Shown: positions 53,947 through 63,868, numbered from the stretch's first letter. The stretch: DNA of 64,000 nucleotides from Streptomyces rubrogriseus (GCF_027947575.1 NZ_CP116256.1:6262001-6326000), one strand, 5' to 3'. Notes: generated from the sequence alone by a model not told the origin. Made by a program: numbers and translations.

Positions 53947-56688
53947 TTACTTCGTTCCGGCCACCGGAAGCACGTATTCACCGGCGAGACGCGCCCAGTG
54001 CAGCGGGAGAGGCCGGGCGAGCGGCGGGTAGTCGTCGTGGTAACGCAGCTGGTGCGCGAGCGTCGCCCACTCCGCCGGCCGGTCGGGCGGGTCACCCGCA
54101 CGCCCCGAGTCCGTCAGCGCCTTCTCCGACAGACAGCCGAGCACGGTGATCTCCAGTTGCCCGGGGTTCCACGCGGTCTTCCCGGGCGCTGTCCGGCCCT
54201 GTGCCGTGGGCGCCAGCTTCATGAGCCCCTTCGGCAGTTTCGCCACCGTGTGCGGCTTCGAGGCCGTACTCGCGAAGACACGGCCCTCCGTATCCGCCGT
54301 CCCCCACACACCCTCGGCGAAGCCGACCCCGTCCTCGGTGTCGTGGGCGTACCACTCCGCCACTTCACCCCGGGCGTTGGCGTCCCGTACTAGCAGCACC
54401 CGCAGGTCGTGGCCGTAGAGCGTGTGCCGCTGGGCGGGTTCGGCCCCAAAGCCGAGCGTGTCGCGGTCCAGTGCACCGTTGCGCAGGCCAGGCCAGCTCA
54501 GGCGCAGATTGCCGGCGTCCGCCAGCAGCAGCGTCGGGCGGTCGCGGAGCTGGAAGAGCAGTGCCCGGATCTGCCGCTCGGTCTCCCGCTGCCTGTCCTG
54601 CTCCACGCCCGGACGAGCAGCGGGCCGGGATCCTCCCGGGGCTGCCGAGTCATCGACGAGCTTCCCCGTGCCGGTCTCCTTCCCGCCGCTCGCCGCCGGT
54701 TCCCGTGCCTGGGAGAGCAGCAGCAACAGCTTCGGGTACGGCACCCATTCGGCTCGTTCTGCGTCCCACCCCTCGATGGCGCCCGGCCCGTCCGCGGGGC
54801 GCACCCGCACCGCCACCAGCCGGTGGACAGGGCATCGCGTGGGCCCCTTCTTGGTGTGGCGTACGAGCCAGAGCGCCGCGTACTGAAGGTCGCCCGGAAT
54901 GCCTGCTCCCACCCTATGGGCGGGCGGGCTGATCGCGCCCAGCTGGCGGAGGGCGTCCAGCCAGGTCCACCTGGCCCGGTGTTCGAGAGCGCTGTCGGTG
55001 TCGTCGGGCGTGTTCACGAACTGGGTCAGCCGTCCCTGTCGTGCCCAGGCGATGCGCAGCGCATGCTTGGGGTCCGAGTCCGGGACGGCAGCGAAGCGCT
55101 CCTTGCCGGCGATCTCCGTGATCACGACTCCGACCCCGCCGAGGAGCGGGTCCGCCCGGTCCGCCACGAGCCCGCAGCGCCCTTCGATGGCCTCGGCCAG
55201 CCGGACGGCCCTGAGGCGCCCGCGGGCTCGGGTGGTCGGCAGGGCGTCGGCCAAGGGTCCCGCGGGCCGGGCCCGGACGCGGATGTCGACCCCCTCGCAC
55301 TGCCACTGCCAGGTCACCCCGTCGGCCGACGGCACTTGCTGCCCGGCGGGAAGACCAATGAGCTTGGGCAGCTCGGCGAGCAGCGCAGCACGGGTTTCTG
55401 GGGACTGCCAGAAGACGTCGATCTCCAGGGGACGGCCGTTCAGTGCGCGTGTCAGCGCCGCCCACCGTTGCAGAGCCAGCTGGGCGTCGCGGACGCCCGG
55501 GACGCGTCCGGCAGCCGAACGGGGCAGCAGGGACGGTGTGTTGCTCCGGGAGACGCGCGTGAGGTCGGGGACCCGGGTCAGCAGGGGGCGCAGCCCTTCC
55601 TCGACCCAGGCGTCCAGATCCGCCCGCTCCTGTGGCATCAGCCCGGGTCCGACCTCGTGCGGGCCGATCGACGGGTGGTAGACGATGCCGGCGGCCACGT
55701 CCCCCGACCCGTTGATCCAGCGTTCGGGGTCGGAGAAGAGCGCTTCGGGCCGGGGGTAGTTGCGCACGATGTCCAGCTCGGGCACGAGCGGTGCGGGGCT
55801 GTGCCGGCGCCAGGCCAGTTCCTTCGACCGCCGGTCGTAGCCCAGCGTGTTCACCATCAGCCGGTGGCCCCGGTCCGGCCCTTCCGGCCACGGCAGTGGA
55901 GCGTCGAGCAGGACGGTCGTACCGCCGAGCTGGTGTGGGCGCACGTCCAGTCGAGTGGCCCACCGGCGTACCTGGGTGGACACATGGACGCGGAACCGCG
56001 GGGCGAACGGCACGGTGTGGACGGTGACGGTGAGGCAGGCCGAGTAGTACCAGGTCTGCCGTCGGCGCTCGTATCGCTGAGGCGGCCAGGAGACAAGACG
56101 CGCGCCGTCACCCGAGCTCTCGACGCGGAAGTGGAGTGTGGTGCCGCCCGTGCGGAACGTCCGGGCGGCCAGCCGGAAGGCGATCCACTCGGGCAGCAGG
56201 CTGTAGAGCCGGGCGGCGGGTTCGGCGGTTCCGCCCGCCGAGAGCACGCTCTCGGCGAGGTCGACCGGTTCCGTCTCCCAGTGGGGCAGACGTACCGTTT
56301 CGGCCGGGTCATCGGAGCGGAGCCTCTCCTCGAGATCGGCGCTCTCCGAGTCGTCGTCCTCCCGGTGCATGCCCGCCGCCCAAGCTCCTACCACCGGGGC
56401 CAGCACGTCCGGCGGGACGGCTTCCCGCGCGTAGAGCCATGGCAGACGGCCATCCGTCCCGGCGTTGCGGCCGGTCGCGATGACGCCTGGCGCCATCGCC
56501 TGGAGCAGGGAGTTGAGCCTGCGCACGGGGAGCCGGTGGGGGTGGACGGAGTTCTTGTCCGCCTCGGCATGCATCCCGGTGAGTTCGGCGTGCAGGTCCT
56601 CGCCGAGCCGCAGCACTTTCATCTCCTCCCGCCAGGGTCCGTGGAGCGGGTCGGGTTCGTAGGCCGCGATGCGAATGTGGTGGTACAC
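53947..56688 (-). CDS. pPIWI_RE protein (prokaryotic Piwi with conserved R and E)
   Basis: 913 aa. The C-terminal half matches the pPIWI_RE RNaseH-like module: PTLLLADAGNLRLSWPGLRN (about 715-734), the R...E site VLLVRDANARGEVAEW (about 765-780) and HQLRYHDDYPPLARPLPLHW (about 883-902), then ARLAGEYVL at the end. The N-terminal part resembles the X/MID regions (DUF3962-like): RLAARTFRTGGTTLHFRVES near 170. It is presumed to use a guide or recognise a nucleic-acid hybrid. GTG at 56688 has a strong AGGAGGT six bases upstream. Last of a four-gene unit, 31 bases after the helicase. Confidence 0.85.
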   Translation of the reverse strand: MYHHIRIAAYEPDPLHGPWREEMKVLRLGEDLHAELTGMHAEADKNSVHPHRLPVRRLNSLLQAMAPGVIATGRNAGTDGRLPWLYAREAVPPDVLAPVVGAWAAGMHREDDDSESADLEERLRSDDPAETVRLPHWETEPVDLAESVLSAGGTAEPAARLYSLLPEWIAFRLAARTFRTGGTTLHFRVESSGDGARLVSWPPQRYERRRQTWYYSACLTVTVHTVPFAPRFRVHVSTQVRRWATRLDVRPHQLGGTTVLLDAPLPWPEGPDRGHRLMVNTLGYDRRSKELAWRRHSPAPLVPELDIVRNYPRPEALFSDPERWINGSGDVAAGIVYHPSIGPHEVGPGLMPQERADLDAWVEEGLRPLLTRVPDLTRVSRSNTPSLLPRSAAGRVPGVRDAQLALQRWAALTRALNGRPLEIDVFWQSPETRAALLAELPKLIGLPAGQQVPSADGVTWQWQCEGVDIRVRARPAGPLADALPTTRARGRLRAVRLAEAIEGRCGLVADRADPLLGGVGVVITEIAGKERFAAVPDSDPKHALRIAWARQGRLTQFVNTPDDTDSALEHRARWTWLDALRQLGAISPPAHRVGAGIPGDLQYAALWLVRHTKKGPTRCPVHRLVAVRVRPADGPGAIEGWDAERAEWVPYPKLLLLLSQAREPAASGGKETGTGKLVDDSAAPGGSRPAARPGVEQDRQRETERQIRALLFQLRDRPTLLLADAGNLRLSWPGLRNGALDRDTLGFGAEPAQRHTLYGHDLRVLLVRDANARGEVAEWYAHDTEDGVGFAEGVWGTADTEGRVFASTASKPHTVAKLPKGLMKLAPTAQGRTAPGKTAWNPGQLEITVLGCLSEKALTDSGRAGDPPDRPAEWATLAHQLRYHDDYPPLARPLPLHWARLAGEYVLPVAGTK

Positions 56689-56719
56689 GGAATTACCTCC
56701 TGGGACAGGGGTTCGGCGC

Positions 56720-59700
56720 TTACGGGTGGGCGGGTACGGCGGCAAGCAGGCGGGTGAGCATGCTGCGCAGTGGCGCGTACAGGGCGCGGACGATGAACTG
56801 CTCCTCCGCGGTCGTCGTGCCGCCGTCGAAATACGGGTCCAGGACGGCGAGGACGCTGTGCAGCAGACTGGATTCGGGGGTGTCGGGCCGCACCGGTACG
56901 GCGCCGCGGTTGGGGGCGAAGGCGGCGTCGACGAAGACCACCCGGGCCGGTACGCCACCGCGTACCAGTCGCCCGATCACCTGCCACAACAGGACCAGCA
57001 TGTCCCAGGTGACCTGTTCCCGTACGTCGTCGTCGAGACGGCTCCACGCCATCGAACGGGCGAGTACCTGGTACCAGTACGAACGGGCGAGGCGGCGGAA
57101 CTCCTCCGCTCCTTCCTCGACGGTGGGCTTTCCCTGTACCAGGGTGGCGAAGTCACCGTCGGTGACAGCGCGGACGACCCAGTCGTTGACGGCATGGACG
57201 GCCAGGTGGAGGTCCTCTGGGTGCGGATGGGGCCGTGCCAGGAAGTAGACCGTGCCGATGGCCGCCTCGTCGTCCTCGTTGAGGATGTTGTGGCCGCGTT
57301 CCAGCGCGAGCAGGGGCGCCACCAGGATGTCCGCCTCGAGGTCCTTCAGGCGCTCGACGTCGCCCCGGCGCAGTGATCGGGCGTGGTAGGCGGACGGCGC
57401 CTCGTCCTCCGCGGTGATCTCCTCATCGTCCGACACCAGGCACAGCACTTTGTTGCGCCAGCGGACGTTGAGGTTGTGAAGTGTGTCGGCCACCACACGG
57501 GCCTCGGCATAGCTGCCGACCAGCAGAAGGATCTGGTCGCGCCCTGGAGGAAGAGAGAGCAACTCCTGCTGGAGCGGACCACCTTCAGTGACCTCGTACT
57601 CGTCTCCGCCCTCACCTAGATGGCACGCGATGCGGCGCAGCTTCTCCGGGCGGTCGTCCGGATAGGTTCCCGAGATGCGCAGGTTCTCGTCGCCGTCGTC
57701 GATGAACTCGAAGCGCATGGAGCTCTCGTTGGCGATGCGTTCGGTCACCTCGGCCGGAGGTTCGATGACCACACCGACCGGGACGCAGACGTGGTAGCGG
57801 CTGGACGCGCCCGCCCAGCTGCTGCCCGACATGAGCAGCAAGTGGGCACCGGGCCTGCCGTCGACGGAGGTGAGGTCGGGGATGGCGCGCAGCAGCTCAC
57901 GTCCGACGCCGCTGCACCGGAAGAAGGTCAGTTCGCCACTGCGGACTCCGCCCTTGTCCTCACCCGGGACCCGGAACTGGAAGCCGAGCACATTGCCCAT
58001 CGGGGCCTCGGGCACCATCGGGCCGTAGTCGAGCGGTCGGCGGTACATCGTGTTGAAGCCCAGGCTGAGGGCGGCCTCGACGCGGGGCCACATGGCGTTG
58101 ATCATGGCGAGCCGTGGTTCCAGGGCGCTGAGCAACAGTGTGAACTCGAAGCGCTCCGCGAGTTGCTTCCGCCATTCCTCGGGAGTCTGGGGCGGAGGCT
58201 TGGGCTTCCTGCGGCGTCCGCGCTTCTTCTCCTGTTCCTCCGCCTCGCGCCGCCACTCGTCGTACGTGTCTTGGTACTTCCGCTGCCGGGCAGCCATGTA
58301 CTTCGGGTCGATGGCGAAGACCTCTTCCATGACCTCGGTGAGGCGGCGCCGGGTGTTCTCCGGGTTGCCGGTGTGGAGCAGTTCGGTGAGGAGGGCGGTC
58401 AGCCGGCTGAAGTCCTCTTCCGTCCTACGGTGACGGTCACCGAAGGGGTTGTCCCGGAACGCGTCGAGCAGTTTCCCGAGAGCTTGTCGGGGGGCGTGAT
58501 GAGGGTGGTCCCGACCGCTGTCGTCGGGGAGTTCGTAGCGTTCGTCGAGAAGCCCCAGCTGGAGCGTCCAGGCGCTGAAGTAGCCCGTCCGCACCCACTT
58601 GCGCAGCTCGAACCCGGCGACGAGCATCGCGTACAACCGGTCGGTGGCCGCGCCTGCGGTGTTGAGGGCGGCGGCGAAGGTCTCGACGTCCCGTTCGGAG
58701 AGCTGGGTGCGTCCGCCGGCCGCGAGTTCCCGGATCTTGTGCCGGCTCAACTGGTCGATGAGGCCCTTGTCCTCGTCGCTGGCGAGGACCACGGCGGGTG
58801 CGAAAGTCCGGTCGAGCTGCATCTGGACACGGTCGGCCTCGTCGATGATCACGAGGTCACTGCGGCGGCAGGCGAGTTCCAGGAAGCGGATGCGCTCGCC
58901 GTTCTGAGGGCGGGGCGGCGAGGAGTCGATCAGCCCAGCCGGCGTGGCCACCCAGATCAGGGCGCCGACCAGGGTGCGAGCTCCGTGGTGACGGGGACAG
59001 GCGGACCAGTACGGGCAGCTCGTCAGCCTCTTCTGCAACGCGGAGTGCCGTCCGTCGCTCGGGTCACGCCGCAGGGCCGACGGGGGCCGGAGCCGGGAGC
59101 AGGGTGCCTCGCCGTAGGCGAGTGGTTCGGTCGTCGACGTGGCGCCCTGCCGTCTGACGTTGAGCAGGCAGGACGTACCGAGGTAGGCGAAGGCAGGGTC
59201 GTCGTGGGCGAGCAGTCGGTGCTCTCCCCGGCCCGCCAGCCGGCGGTGCAGCCGCTGGGCGTGCCGCTCGCGGCCGGAGGAGCCGAGCACGGGTGCGGCG
59301 GCGCCGTCGGTGTAGAGGTCGTACAGCCGGACGAGCTTCAGCACCTCCGCGACATCGGTGACGACGATGGTGGTGCGCTTGCCCAGCTTGGCGAGATGGA
59401 CGGCGATGATGTCGCGCAGTGTGCTCTTGCCGGCGCCGATGATGCCGAGCAGGTGCTGGATGCCGTCGACCGTGAAGGCGAAGTCCTCGTCCTTCTTCGC
59501 CTTGTGGAAGGTTCCGTTCTCCTTGGTGGACAGGTCGAACGACCGTAGCCGCTCCAGCCACCGTGGTGCCCGGCCCTTGCCGGAGCGAGCGTGCTGGGCG
59601 TCCATCTCCGCCGCCGTGCGCTCCAGGCTCTCCCTGGTGAAGATCAGGGGCTCACCGCCGCCGGCCGGTTCCAGGTCCATGTCGTGGGCGACGAGGGGGA

Positions 59701-60229
59701 TGCGGGGGACCGGCGGCAGGTCGACGACGGCCAGGGTGCGACTGACGGGGAAGGCGTGCGGACCCTGGCCCGCGACCTGCAGGCGCTTGCCCGCCAGCGG
59801 CGGTGCGGCACGCAGCAGTTGTTCGTAGACGGAGAAGCGGTCGTCGGCGACGGAGAGGTCGCGGCGGGCAGCGGGTGTCTCGGCGTCCGGTACGTCGTAG
59901 GCGCGCACCCGGGGATCGAACCTCTGGTAGGTGTCCAGCGCCTCGTGCCAGGTACGGCTCCGGCGCAGCGTCCACAGCGAGTACCTGGCGATACGCAGGG
60001 TTTTCGCCGCATCGGATGGCAGCGGCGCCCGGTGCGCCTCGGCGAACCCGTACCCGCTGAACAGCACCCAGGCGCTGCCCGCGGGGCTGCCCGGCATCAT
60101 CTTCTGCTGGAGGTACAGGCCGAGTTCGACCTGGCAGAGGGCTTCCAGCGCGGGCTGGGGCACGGAGGACCCCAGAAATGCTTTGAGCGCGTTGAACACG
60201 TCGGTCAAGGGCGGGCTGATGCTACGCAT
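56720..60229 (-). CDS. DinG/XPD-type helicase of the pPIWI_RE module
   Basis: 1169 aa. Walker A GIIGAGKST near 262-270, DEAD-like IIDEADRV near 460-467, and between them Cys residues (SCLLN, PCSRL, SCPYWSACPRH) that could hold the 4Fe-4S cluster typical of DinG/XPD helicases. The C-terminal helicase domain ends in GRLVRGGVPARVVFVDAAFA (about 1095-1114), the QxxGRxxR-like motif VI. This corresponds to the pPIWI_RE_Z-type helicase always found with pPIWI_RE. ATG overlaps the upstream gene by 8 bases. Confidence 0.85.
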   Translation of the reverse strand: MRSISPPLTDVFNALKAFLGSSVPQPALEALCQVELGLYLQQKMMPGSPAGSAWVLFSGYGFAEAHRAPLPSDAAKTLRIARYSLWTLRRSRTWHEALDTYQRFDPRVRAYDVPDAETPAARRDLSVADDRFSVYEQLLRAAPPLAGKRLQVAGQGPHAFPVSRTLAVVDLPPVPRIPLVAHDMDLEPAGGGEPLIFTRESLERTAAEMDAQHARSGKGRAPRWLERLRSFDLSTKENGTFHKAKKDEDFAFTVDGIQHLLGIIGAGKSTLRDIIAVHLAKLGKRTTIVVTDVAEVLKLVRLYDLYTDGAAAPVLGSSGRERHAQRLHRRLAGRGEHRLLAHDDPAFAYLGTSCLLNVRRQGATSTTEPLAYGEAPCSRLRPPSALRRDPSDGRHSALQKRLTSCPYWSACPRHHGARTLVGALIWVATPAGLIDSSPPRPQNGERIRFLELACRRSDLVIIDEADRVQMQLDRTFAPAVVLASDEDKGLIDQLSRHKIRELAAGGRTQLSERDVETFAAALNTAGAATDRLYAMLVAGFELRKWVRTGYFSAWTLQLGLLDERYELPDDSGRDHPHHAPRQALGKLLDAFRDNPFGDRHRRTEEDFSRLTALLTELLHTGNPENTRRRLTEVMEEVFAIDPKYMAARQRKYQDTYDEWRREAEEQEKKRGRRRKPKPPPQTPEEWRKQLAERFEFTLLLSALEPRLAMINAMWPRVEAALSLGFNTMYRRPLDYGPMVPEAPMGNVLGFQFRVPGEDKGGVRSGELTFFRCSGVGRELLRAIPDLTSVDGRPGAHLLLMSGSSWAGASSRYHVCVPVGVVIEPPAEVTERIANESSMRFEFIDDGDENLRISGTYPDDRPEKLRRIACHLGEGGDEYEVTEGGPLQQELLSLPPGRDQILLLVGSYAEARVVADTLHNLNVRWRNKVLCLVSDDEEITAEDEAPSAYHARSLRRGDVERLKDLEADILVAPLLALERGHNILNEDDEAAIGTVYFLARPHPHPEDLHLAVHAVNDWVVRAVTDGDFATLVQGKPTVEEGAEEFRRLARSYWYQVLARSMAWSRLDDDVREQVTWDMLVLLWQVIGRLVRGGVPARVVFVDAAFAPNRGAVPVRPDTPESSLLHSVLAVLDPYFDGGTTTAEEQFIVRALYAPLRSMLTRLLAAVPAHP

Positions 60230-61367
60230 CGTCGTTCTCCTCTCGCCGGTCCTGTCCCAGGTCGGGCACGAGGTCCATGGGGGTGGTGAGCACCAGCCGG
60301 TCCCGCAGGAGCGCGGGAAGGGCGTCGGTGAATGCCTGCCGGTAGCCGTCCCGTCCGGCGAGCGCGTCGGGGACCACGACGAGGGTGCGGTCCGCGAGGG
60401 GTGTGTGGTCGGTGAGATGGGCTGCGAGGAGCGCCGGCTGCAGGCGGTCGTACACCTGGATGTCCACGATGCGGGGGCTGGTGTCCCTGAGCCGGTAGGC
60501 GGGCAGAAGACCGGGCAGGGTCTCGTAGGCGACTCCGGCGCGCTCCAGTGCCTCCCGCGCGGCTTCGTCGGTGCGGTGCGGCAGTACGAGGTACCACCGC
60601 AGCGAGCGTTGCAGGATCCACGCTTGGTCCGGCTCACGGATGAGCCGCGGAGGGGCGTCGCGCGGGCAGTCCTCCCCCTCGCACCAGACTTCCGCGCCGG
60701 AGCCGGACGGTCCGGGCACGGGCACGGCACTGTCCCGGGGCAGCGCGGGGAGCCTGCACGAGGGGCAGTACAGGAAGTCTCCGTCGACGAGCAGGAACTC
60801 GGGCAACGGACCGTAGATGCTCTTGACCCGGCTCCAGACCGCCCTGTTCCAACCCGGCGCGAAGCGGTCCTGCTGGTGGACGACCGGGTGACGGGCCAGG
60901 AACGCCCGGCACTGCCGGTAGCGCTCCTCCGATCCGCTCCGCGCGTGCAGGTCCCCGAGGAGCGCACGGGCGTGTCCCGCCACGCCTCCGTCCGGTCCGT
61001 GCGAGGCCACCTCGAGACACGACCGGGTCGGCATCCGGCCGACCCGGTGCACCAGCGTGGTGCCCGGCGAGACCAGGGCGGAGGGGACCGCGAGGAGTGG
61101 GTCGTCGGACGGCCTGGTCCGGCACCACTCCCACAGTTCCGGAAGACTCCTCGGCGGCACCTCCCCCGCATCGAGGCAGCGCATCACCGTATGATCCAGC
61201 GCCCGCTGGGCGACGGCGGGATAGGGCAGGGTGAAGGAGCGCAGCCCCTGGACCTCCGAGAGAGCCACCACCATGCGGGCGAGTTCGCCGAAGAGGTCGC
61301 TGCCCACGCCCCCGGGTGCATCGCCCGCGTCCGGCCGATCGGCCCGGCCGGCCGGCCCCGCCCTCAT
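60222..61367 (-). CDS. pPIWI_RE-associated REase-like protein (Y/REase component)
   Basis: 381 aa. It has a zinc-ribbon-like pair (CPSCRLPALPRD, WCEGEDCPRD, about 196-233) and a later strand-rich region RIVDIQVYDRLQP near 300 that may be the restriction-endonuclease-like core; clear PD-(D/E)xK residues were not found. Position and overlaps identify it as the third component of pPIWI_RE islands (the REase/Y protein). ATG at 61367 overlaps the preceding nuclease stop (ATGA). The final PMDLVPDLGQDRREENDD is acidic. Confidence 0.7.
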   Translation of the reverse strand: MRAGPAGRADRPDAGDAPGGVGSDLFGELARMVVALSEVQGLRSFTLPYPAVAQRALDHTVMRCLDAGEVPPRSLPELWEWCRTRPSDDPLLAVPSALVSPGTTLVHRVGRMPTRSCLEVASHGPDGGVAGHARALLGDLHARSGSEERYRQCRAFLARHPVVHQQDRFAPGWNRAVWSRVKSIYGPLPEFLLVDGDFLYCPSCRLPALPRDSAVPVPGPSGSGAEVWCEGEDCPRDAPPRLIREPDQAWILQRSLRWYLVLPHRTDEAAREALERAGVAYETLPGLLPAYRLRDTSPRIVDIQVYDRLQPALLAAHLTDHTPLADRTLVVVPDALAGRDGYRQAFTDALPALLRDRLVLTTPMDLVPDLGQDRREENDDA

Positions 61368-62926
61368 GCCGGGGCCTCGCTGACGGACGACGCCGTGCAC
61401 CAGCGAGCCACTTCACACCGCTCGCAGGAGCGTCCGGGCCGGGCCGCGTACTGGTCGTCCCCGTGCCAGTCGGCCACCATCGCCCGCAGTACCTTCTCGG
61501 CGGTGACCCGATTGGCCGGGGCGAAGGGATCGATGATCTCCAGGTCGGCGCCGCCGGGGCGCAGCACCTCCAGCTCGACCCGGGCGCGGAACGGATCACC
61601 GCCCAGGTCACCGCGGGCGATCAGCACGACGGCCAAGGCCAACTGCGGATAGCGCTCCAGCAGGGGGCGGCCGGACCGCCGATCGGTGACGGACGTCTTG
61701 GTCTCGCGCCACACCCATGACCCGGCATCCCGGTAGAGCAGGTCTGGCGCGGCCAGGACCACCACGTCGGCGGCTGTGTCGTGCCGCACCACCCGGGGCT
61801 CGGTCCGCACATCCGTACCGTCCCCGACGTACCGCAGCGGACAGACCGCGGCATGCCGCCGCAACAGCAGGGCGCCGAGTGCGCGTTCGTGTGCGGGCAG
61901 GTCGAATCCTTCCGGTACCCACTCCTCGGGAACCTCGACCGTGCAGGGCCGAGGCGATCCGTGGGCGTGCCGTTCGGCGAGGTAGGCGTGCAGGGCCCGG
62001 CCGCGCTCGGCCGTCACCTCGCGTTCGACGGAATCCGCCGTGGGCAGGTGCAGCCGGCGCATGTGGTCACGCGCCGGGCAGGCTCGGTAAGCCCGCCCGT
62101 TGGTGACCGACCAGGTGCGGCGGGGCCGGTCGTGCGCCTCGATGCCCAGCAGTCCGGGCGCTGTGCGCAGGGCCGGGCACACCGACAGGTAGGGGCATCC
62201 GCCACAGGCGGACCCCGGGCGGTACTCCCGTCCGTCCAGTACGCCGGCCAGGGCGGCGGGGCCGTGTTCGCGGTACCGGGCGCGCGCCTCCTCCCGGCTG
62301 CCCGCGAAGAGTTCCCGCGTACGACCGTCGAAGATCGCGAACTCCACGATCCGTACGTGCTCCGGCGGTGGTCCGGGGGCGCCCTCGGCCAGCACCAGGG
62401 CGACGGCCGCGGTGAACCCGTCGGGCGGCAGGTCCCGCAGGCGGTGCACAGGCAGACGAAGCTCGCGGTAGGCACCGTCGGGGGAGGCCAGGCAGCGGCC
62501 CCACACGGTGAGGCGGTACTCCTGGGCGTCGCGCGGGTCGGGATCGGACGGCCGGTAGCGGTACGTCCACGGCTCGGGCACCTCGTGCAGGGGGCGATCC
62601 GGGTCGAGGGGGAAGGCCGCCTCGTACATCTTCACCCCGTGCTCCGACCAGGTCCGCATACCGTCGTGCAGGGGACCGGTACGTGTCCGGGGCGGGCGGC
62701 CGGCAGGCCCCGAACGGATGTCGCAGGCAGCCATGAACGGGCCCAGAGCGAAGTGCTCCAAGCGCTCACGGCGGCGCGGTACGGGGTCGGTGGTGCGGTA
62801 GCCGCGGGTCTTGAGAGCGTCAGCGGCGGGGCATCGGAATTCTCCCCCCTTGAACATTCCGGCGGATACCGTGATGACTTCGGAGGTGCGGGTCGCCCCG
62901 TCGGGGGGCAGCCATGGCTGCGACAT
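61364..62926 (-). CDS. Cas4/RecB-like PD-(D/E)XK nuclease with Cys clusters
   Basis: 520 aa. CGGCPYLSVC near 240 and CERCEVARWC near 502-511 are consistent with a 4Fe-4S cluster as in Cas4/AddB-type nucleases; the nuclease core is at about 390-430 with DLLYRDAGSWVWRETKTS (D...ETK, the E-x-K of the PD-(D/E)XK fold). It is an added component, not in the classical three-gene pPIWI_RE set. The start was set at 62926 (GGAG six bases upstream); ATG 62938 in frame is the alternative. Only 33 bases separate it from the divergent kinase. Confidence 0.78.
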   Translation of the reverse strand: MSQPWLPPDGATRTSEVITVSAGMFKGGEFRCPAADALKTRGYRTTDPVPRRRERLEHFALGPFMAACDIRSGPAGRPPRTRTGPLHDGMRTWSEHGVKMYEAAFPLDPDRPLHEVPEPWTYRYRPSDPDPRDAQEYRLTVWGRCLASPDGAYRELRLPVHRLRDLPPDGFTAAVALVLAEGAPGPPPEHVRIVEFAIFDGRTRELFAGSREEARARYREHGPAALAGVLDGREYRPGSACGGCPYLSVCPALRTAPGLLGIEAHDRPRRTWSVTNGRAYRACPARDHMRRLHLPTADSVEREVTAERGRALHAYLAERHAHGSPRPCTVEVPEEWVPEGFDLPAHERALGALLLRRHAAVCPLRYVGDGTDVRTEPRVVRHDTAADVVVLAAPDLLYRDAGSWVWRETKTSVTDRRSGRPLLERYPQLALAVVLIARGDLGGDPFRARVELEVLRPGGADLEIIDPFAPANRVTAEKVLRAMVADWHGDDQYAARPGRSCERCEVARWCTASSVSEAPA

Positions 62927-62959
62927 TTCATGCTCCATTTCCGTACGGAGGAAAGGTGG

Positions 62960-63868
62960 ATGGCCATGAGGGAGATCGAGGAGATCGGCGATGTGGAGAA
63001 GCGTTACGAAGTGCTGGAAATGGTCGGCGACGGCGGCCAGGGCGACCTTTTTCTCGGGCGTGACCGCAGCAGCGGGCAGAAAGCGGCGTTGAAGCTACAG
63101 AAGGCCCGGGACCTCGGCCCCGAGAGCGATTTCCGCTGGGCCGGCGATGAACTGCTCGAAGAGGGGTCACGCATGATGATGCTGACGGGAATCCAGGGAA
63201 TTCCCGAAGTCATCGCCACGGGGACACACCGGCGACGCCGGTGTCTGGTCATGGAATTCGTCGAAGGGCACCACCTGCGGAAGGTCCTGTCGGCTGCCCT
63301 GCCCGTCAAGGATCCTGTGACCGTTGCAGCCGTCATCGGCCAACTGTGCGAGATTCTGGCCAAAGTCCACGACCGGAATCTGGTGCACTGCGATCTCAAG
63401 CCCGAGAACGTCATCGTGCAGCCGGACGGCAGCCTCCGGCTCATTGACATGGGCCACGCGGTCGTGGCAAATCGAGAGACGGAATGCGCACGCGGCACGC
63501 GTGGCTGGGCCTCCCCCGAGCAGTCCGACAAGTGCCCGTCAGGTCTGACGCGGCAAGCGGACATCTTCGCACTCGGCTGCATCCTGCTGGAGATGACCGT
63601 GATGCGGCTGCCCTACGGCGGACAGGACGAGCGGGCGGAAGAGGGCACCCCGGTCCTGCCGGCCGACAAACTCGCCGAACTGCCCCCGGAGTTCGCCTCC
63701 CTGGCGCTGTGGATGGTCCGGTGGGAGGCGGCGGAGCGCCCGGCGGACGTCCGTGAGGTGTTCGACCGGCTCCGGCCGCATCTGCCCCCGCTCGGCTCGC
63801 GACGGCCACCGAAACGCCTGCGCCCGGATCCGACCGAGTACTACCGCACGCATTCGCCCCGGCTATGA
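62960..63868 (+). CDS. Serine/threonine protein kinase beside the pPIWI_RE module
   Basis: 302 aa, soluble kinase domain with no membrane helix or PASTA repeats. P-loop VGDGGQGDLFLG (22-33), Lys45 in AALKLQ, HCDLKPEN (143-150, Cys in place of Arg in HRD), DMG (163-165, variant of DFG) and GTRGWASPEQ near 179-188. The C-terminal tail from about 270 is Pro/Arg-rich. An alternative ATG lies at 62966. GGAGG is seven bases upstream of 62960. The divergent start shared with the nuclease suggests joint regulation. Confidence 0.85.
   Translation: MAMREIEEIGDVEKRYEVLEMVGDGGQGDLFLGRDRSSGQKAALKLQKARDLGPESDFRWAGDELLEEGSRMMMLTGIQGIPEVIATGTHRRRRCLVMEFVEGHHLRKVLSAALPVKDPVTVAAVIGQLCEILAKVHDRNLVHCDLKPENVIVQPDGSLRLIDMGHAVVANRETECARGTRGWASPEQSDKCPSGLTRQADIFALGCILLEMTVMRLPYGGQDERAEEGTPVLPADKLAELPPEFASLALWMVRWEAAERPADVREVFDRLRPHLPPLGSRRPPKRLRPDPTEYYRTHSPRL

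Noticed and set aside
54409..56757. 782-codon plus-strand open frame opposite the pPIWI_RE gene
   Set aside because: Composition is Gly/Val/Arg/Gln-rich with no motif, while the minus strand has an SD and conserved family motifs.
57620..59548. 642-codon plus-strand frame opposite the helicase
   Set aside because: Antisense shadow. The helicase P-loop and DEAD motif lie on the minus strand.
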